The notes under the pieces are model-generated. The model was not told the origin of the DNA and made no database searches. It was given only the letters and a program-made list of their open reading frames with translations. Source: Flavobacterium panacagri (GTDB taxonomy: Bacteria > Bacteroidota > Bacteroidia > Flavobacteriales > Flavobacteriaceae). From it: DNA of 64,000 bases. The DNA is taken from the NCBI RefSeq assembly GCF_030378165.1, contig NZ_CP119766.1:1550001-1614000 (forward strand), read 5' to 3'. Positions 60,161 to 64,000 of this stretch are shown piece after piece. The position numbers and the translations under genes were made by a program. The stretch's first letter is position 1; each line of letters opens with the position of its first letter.

Positions 60161-60171
60161 GGAAAAAATAG

Positions 60172-60243
60172 TTTCTCGCAGATCTTACAGATTCGGCAGA
60201 TTTTTTTTTAATTATCTGCTTAATCTGCAAGATCTGCGAGAGA
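60172..60243. repeat. CGCAGAT-family inverted repeat
   Basis: TTTCTCGCAGATCTTACAGA at the left and AATCTGCAAGATCTGCGAGA at the right; related to 9968-10030. It separates the two GH13 genes. Confidence 0.8.
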
Positions 60244-60254
60244 AAAAAATATTG

Positions 60255-62117
60255 TTATTCTAGTTCCAAAACCAAAGCTGATTTTGGTTCCAACGTAATT
60301 TCAGAAGCTAAATCGAATGTTTTTCCAGTGATAACATCTTTTCCTGATTTATAGTTTTTGATGCTTTCTTTGAAACGAGCTGTTTTTACAACCTGTTCTT
60401 TTGCATTGTTATTGAAAACTACCATTACCGTTTTAGCATCTGTATATCTGAAATATACATAAGTGTTATTTTCTGGAATGTAATGCGTCATTTTTCCGAA
60501 ATGAACGGCTTCGTTTGATTTTCTCCAGTTGAATAATTTTGAACTGAAATCAAAGTAAGCTGCTTGTTCTGCAGTTCTTCCTTCTTTTGTAAAAGCATTG
60601 TTTTTATCGCCAGCCCATCCGCCTGGAAAATCCTGACGAATATCGGCATCACCACCTTTTCCTTTATCACCGCCCATTCCAATTTCTGAACCGTAATAAA
60701 TCTGTGGAATTCCACGAACTGTCGCTAATAAAGTCATCGCCAGTTTGTATTTTGGTAAATCATATTTGAACTTTTCGTTCATACGATCAGTATCATGATT
60801 TTCGGAAAAAACCAAAATGTTATTGGTATTTGGATATAAAAAATCCATAGCAAAATTGTTGTAGAATTTAATCAATCCGTTATCCCAGCTTGGCTCATTT
60901 TCGTTGAAAGCAGAAGTAATCTGACTTTGAAGCGTAAAATCCATTACACTTGGAAGATTTGAATTGTAATTTTCGATAGCGCCAATTTTACTGTCTTTTT
61001 GCCAAAAAGCTAAATTCGCTTGATTGTGCATCCAGATTTCGCCTACAATATTGAAATTTGGATATTCATCTGTAATGGCTTTTGCCCAATTTGCCATGGC
61101 AGTTTTGTCGGAATAGTTGTAAGTATCTACTCTGAATCCGTCAAGATTGGCAAATTCGATCCACCAAATGGCATTTTGCGTTAAATATTTTGCAACAAGA
61201 GGATTTCTTAAATTCAAATCCGGCATTGAAGGCACAAACCATCCATCAACGCAAACTTCCTGATCTATTTTTGAAGCGTGAATATCTGTAATTACTTCAC
61301 GTCTGTGGTGTGTTTGTGTAAAAGTCTCAAATTGATTGAACCATGTTTTGGTTGGAATATCTTTCATCATCCAATGGGTAATTCCCCAATGATTTGTTAC
61401 ATAATCCATAACCAGTTTCATGTTCTTTTTGTGCATTTCTGCAGAAAGACGAGCGTAATCGTCATTCGTTCCGTAACGAGGATCAATTTTGTAAACATCA
61501 GATTGTCCGTAAGTATGATACGAATGCTGTTTGTCGTTGTCTTCGCATAAAGGCGTGCTCCAAATTGTAGTTGCGCCAAGAGATGAAATATAATCTAAGT
61601 TTTTGATAATTCCTTCGATATCTCCTCCGTGGCGTCCGCTTGGATCTTGACGGTTTCCTTTTTCAGTTAAAGAAGCATCACTATCGTTTTTCGGATTTCC
61701 GTTAGCAAAACGATCTGGCATAATTAGGTAAATCAAATCAGATGCATCGTAACTTTTTCTTTCTGCCGAATTTGCTCTTCTTTCTTTCAGAAGATATTTT
61801 TGTTTAAAGGCAACTTTATTTTTGTTTTTGAAAGAGAAAACCAATTCAGAAGCTTTTACATCTTTTGTGTCGATTGTTACAAAAAGGTAATTTGGGTTTT
61901 CTGTTTTCTCGACGTTTTTAATCGCCACATTATTAGAAACGGAAGCTTCATATTGTGAAATGTTTTTCCCGTAGAACATAATCTGCAATTCCGAATTTTT
62001 CATTCCAGCATACCAAAATGGTGGTTCTACTTTTTGGATCTGCGCTTTCGCGGAAGCGGAAAACAACAAAACCAATAGGATTAATTTATAGATAAGTGAT
62101 GTTTTTTGGTTTTTCAT
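60255..62117 (-). CDS. SusA-like GH13 cyclomaltodextrinase/neopullulanase
   Basis: 620 aa with signal peptide (1-25, cleavage near AKAQIQ). N-terminal beta domain (about 26-120) of the cyclomaltodextrinase-N type (VEPPFWYAGMKNSELQIMFY). The GH13 barrel has VMDYVTNHWG, nucleophile D331 in DGFRVDTYNY, acid/base E360 in IVGEIW and D442 in SENHDTDR. The C-terminal beta domain fits the cyclomaltodextrinase-C type (ending ITLEPKSALVLELE). Periplasmic; it degrades maltodextrins or cyclodextrins imported by SusCD-type proteins that are probably beyond the window. Confidence 0.95.
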   Translation of the reverse strand: MKNQKTSLIYKLILLVLLFSASAKAQIQKVEPPFWYAGMKNSELQIMFYGKNISQYEASVSNNVAIKNVEKTENPNYLFVTIDTKDVKASELVFSFKNKNKVAFKQKYLLKERRANSAERKSYDASDLIYLIMPDRFANGNPKNDSDASLTEKGNRQDPSGRHGGDIEGIIKNLDYISSLGATTIWSTPLCEDNDKQHSYHTYGQSDVYKIDPRYGTNDDYARLSAEMHKKNMKLVMDYVTNHWGITHWMMKDIPTKTWFNQFETFTQTHHRREVITDIHASKIDQEVCVDGWFVPSMPDLNLRNPLVAKYLTQNAIWWIEFANLDGFRVDTYNYSDKTAMANWAKAITDEYPNFNIVGEIWMHNQANLAFWQKDSKIGAIENYNSNLPSVMDFTLQSQITSAFNENEPSWDNGLIKFYNNFAMDFLYPNTNNILVFSENHDTDRMNEKFKYDLPKYKLAMTLLATVRGIPQIYYGSEIGMGGDKGKGGDADIRQDFPGGWAGDKNNAFTKEGRTAEQAAYFDFSSKLFNWRKSNEAVHFGKMTHYIPENNTYVYFRYTDAKTVMVVFNNNAKEQVVKTARFKESIKNYKSGKDVITGKTFDLASEITLEPKSALVLELE

Positions 62118-62129
62118 AGTTTGTATTTT

Positions 62130-62825
62130 TTATTTCTTTTGTTCCAGCATCCATTTATAGATTTCAGGTTTTGTTTCGTATAAATACTGAATTTCATGAC
62201 CTTCATTTTCTAAACGGGTAAACTTGAAGTTGTTTTTGATTCTACAAGATTCAAGACCTTTTGCAATCCTCTCTGTTTCACTAAATGGAATCTTATCATC
62301 GGCTGTGCCGTGAAAAGCCCAAACAGGAATTTTACTGAGATTGCAGACTCTTGTTAAATCACTGTCGTTAATACCGCCGCAAAGGGCTACAACTGCTGCG
62401 AATTTATCAGGGAAATCTAAAGCTGTTATATATGCTCCATAACCGCCCATGCTAATTCCTGTTATGTAAATTCTGCTTTTATCGATTCTATATTTTGCTT
62501 CTAAATCGGCATATAAGGTTTCGAACCAATTTTCTGTTGACCAATATTTATTGTCTGGACATTGAGGCGAAACAATTATAAAATCGAAATTTTGTCCTTT
62601 TTCAACCAGATAAGGCAAGCCGTATGTTTTGAGTTTATTTAAATCATTGCCTTTTTGTCCTCCTCCATGAAGATAAATTACAAGCGGATATTTCTTAGTT
62701 TCTTTTGAATACTCTTTTGGCAGATATAATAGGTAATCATATTTAGCGACTACTTTCTGTTGAGAATAAATGTTTATGCCAAAAAATATTAGTAAAATTG
62801 TCCAAAATGTTAGTCTGTAATTCAT
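62130..62825 (-). CDS. Alpha/beta-hydrolase esterase (PHB-depolymerase-like)
   Basis: 231 aa with signal peptide (1-22, near IYSQQ). Nucleophile elbow ITGISMGGYGAYITALDF (S about residue 125), oxyanion part PLVIYLHGGGQKGNDLN (about 47-63), catalytic D in FHGTADDKIPFSETE (about 171-185) and H in NEGHEIQYLYET (about 208). It matches the secreted esterase/phospholipase-like family linked with glycan loci. It starts 12 bases after the neighbour's end on the same strand; its role with the amylases (removing esters?) is a guess. Confidence 0.9.
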   Translation of the reverse strand: MNYRLTFWTILLIFFGINIYSQQKVVAKYDYLLYLPKEYSKETKKYPLVIYLHGGGQKGNDLNKLKTYGLPYLVEKGQNFDFIIVSPQCPDNKYWSTENWFETLYADLEAKYRIDKSRIYITGISMGGYGAYITALDFPDKFAAVVALCGGINDSDLTRVCNLSKIPVWAFHGTADDKIPFSETERIAKGLESCRIKNNFKFTRLENEGHEIQYLYETKPEIYKWMLEQKK

Positions 62826-62848
62826 TCTCTTTTTTGGGTTCTGATTTC

Positions 62849-62928
62849 CTGCAAGGTTTCCAAAACCTTGTAGGTATAAATTGAGTAAAACTTTAGAAAA
62901 CCTACAAGGTTTTGGAAACCTTGCAGGA
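62849..62928. repeat. Perfect 28-bp inverted repeat (AAGGTTTTGGAAACCTT type)
   Basis: Arms 62849-62876 and 62901-62928 are exact reverse complements (core GCAAGGTTTCCAAAACCTTG), loop 24 bases. Confidence 0.9.
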
Positions 62929-62944
62929 CTGACCTGATATAATA

Positions 62945-62971
62945 CCGAACAGGTTTTTAAAACCTGTTCGG
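62945..62971. repeat. 27-bp perfect palindrome
   Basis: CCGAACAGGTTTT-T-AAAACCTGTTCGG, arms of 13 bp. No T run suggests a repeat; it shares the GGTTTT/AAAACC centre with the neighbouring inverted repeat. Confidence 0.88.
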
Positions 62972-62989
62972 ATAAGCTTTTTGCAATTT

Positions 62990-63030
62990 AAAAAAAAGAC
63001 AAGTAATCTAGGGGGAAATTACTTGTCTTT
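62990..63030 (-). terminator. Terminator of the GH97 gene
   Basis: AAAGACAAGTAAT (62996-63008) pairs with ATTACTTGTCTTT (63018-63030); on the minus strand the stem is followed by T. It begins 7 bases after the GH97 stop and separates that gene from the esterase. Confidence 0.88.
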
Positions 63031-63036
63031 GAAAAA

Positions 63037-64000
<964 letters not shown>

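Overview
The window is a stretch of chromosome from a Flavobacterium-like member of the Bacteroidota. The evidence is the AT-rich sequence; promoters of the TTG-N18/19-TAnnTTTG type (clearest at the two tRNA-Asp genes, the tRNA-Leu gene and the blaI-type operon); many SPII lipoproteins and TonB-dependent receptors; an ATP-dependent PEP carboxykinase; a mevalonate-pathway operon; a Sus-like starch locus; and intergenic spaces packed with short palindromic repeats. No plasmid, prophage or CRISPR feature was seen. Most genes are ordinary housekeeping or metabolic genes.

Layout. 1-3.9 kb (minus): a TonB-dependent receptor cut by the window edge, two DUF4625-type lipoproteins and a small His/Cys-rich membrane protein. 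The promoter of the small protein carries two 15-bp TGCAA-N5-TTGCA palindromes, one over the -33 element and one over the end of the -7 element, so I read the block as a metal (probably zinc) starvation operon. 4.0-7.5 kb: M1 aminopeptidase and DUF58 protein. 7.5-9.1 kb: two identical tRNA-Asp genes, a GIY-YIG gene and a decayed third tRNA-Asp, embedded in repeats. 9.1-14.3 kb: AraC regulator and a TolC/HlyD/MFS tripartite efflux system. 14.6-17.3 kb: HAD phosphatase, peptidase-MA-like protein, DUF1080 lipoprotein. 17.5-20.9 kb: a small accessory patch with two XRE regulators, orphan membrane proteins and an AbiH-type phage-defence gene beside tRNA-Leu(UAG).

21.0-33.1 kb: M20 dipeptidase, GT61 glycosyltransferase, a lipoprotein/BlaI/BlaR1/BlaR1 regulatory operon with two matched operators, a saccharopine-dehydrogenase-like protein, DUF423 protein, pckA, and a beta-propeller phytase, followed by its TonB receptor (33.1-35.9 kb). 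36-47.7 kb: DUF4407 protein, PH/SHOCT protein, MmcQ, DUF4260, GNAT, cyclase-family hydrolase, HemW, RuvC, an LPG-synthase-type membrane protein with a GT2, small hypothetical proteins, DUF456, DUF937 and a pseudouridine synthase. 48.2-52.1 kb: mevalonate/isoprenoid operon (diphosphomevalonate decarboxylase, a 46-aa antitoxin-like ORF, GHMP kinase, DUF502, UbiA prenyltransferase). 52.2-58.2 kb: TspO, two tandem carboxypeptidase-regulatory-like paralogues, MBL hydrolase, Crp/Fnr regulator, HAD phosphatase, HI0933-family flavoprotein, glycerophosphodiesterase. 58.4-64 kb: starch/maltodextrin utilisation (GH13 lipoprotein, SusA-like GH13, esterase, GH97 cut by the window edge).

The most unusual signals are: (1) the operator-promoter architecture of the predicted metal operon; (2) dispersed intergenic repeats sitting in frame inside three nearby genes (cyclase family, hemW, GT2); (3) repeats nested inside other repeats; (4) a duplication scar in which the first BlaR1 copy ends with the C-terminal tail of BlaI; (5) the tRNA-Asp/GIY-YIG/tRNA-remnant arrangement; (6) the unannotated 46-codon ORF coupled to the GHMP kinase. 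Functions are read from motifs and remembered family features; no database search was possible.
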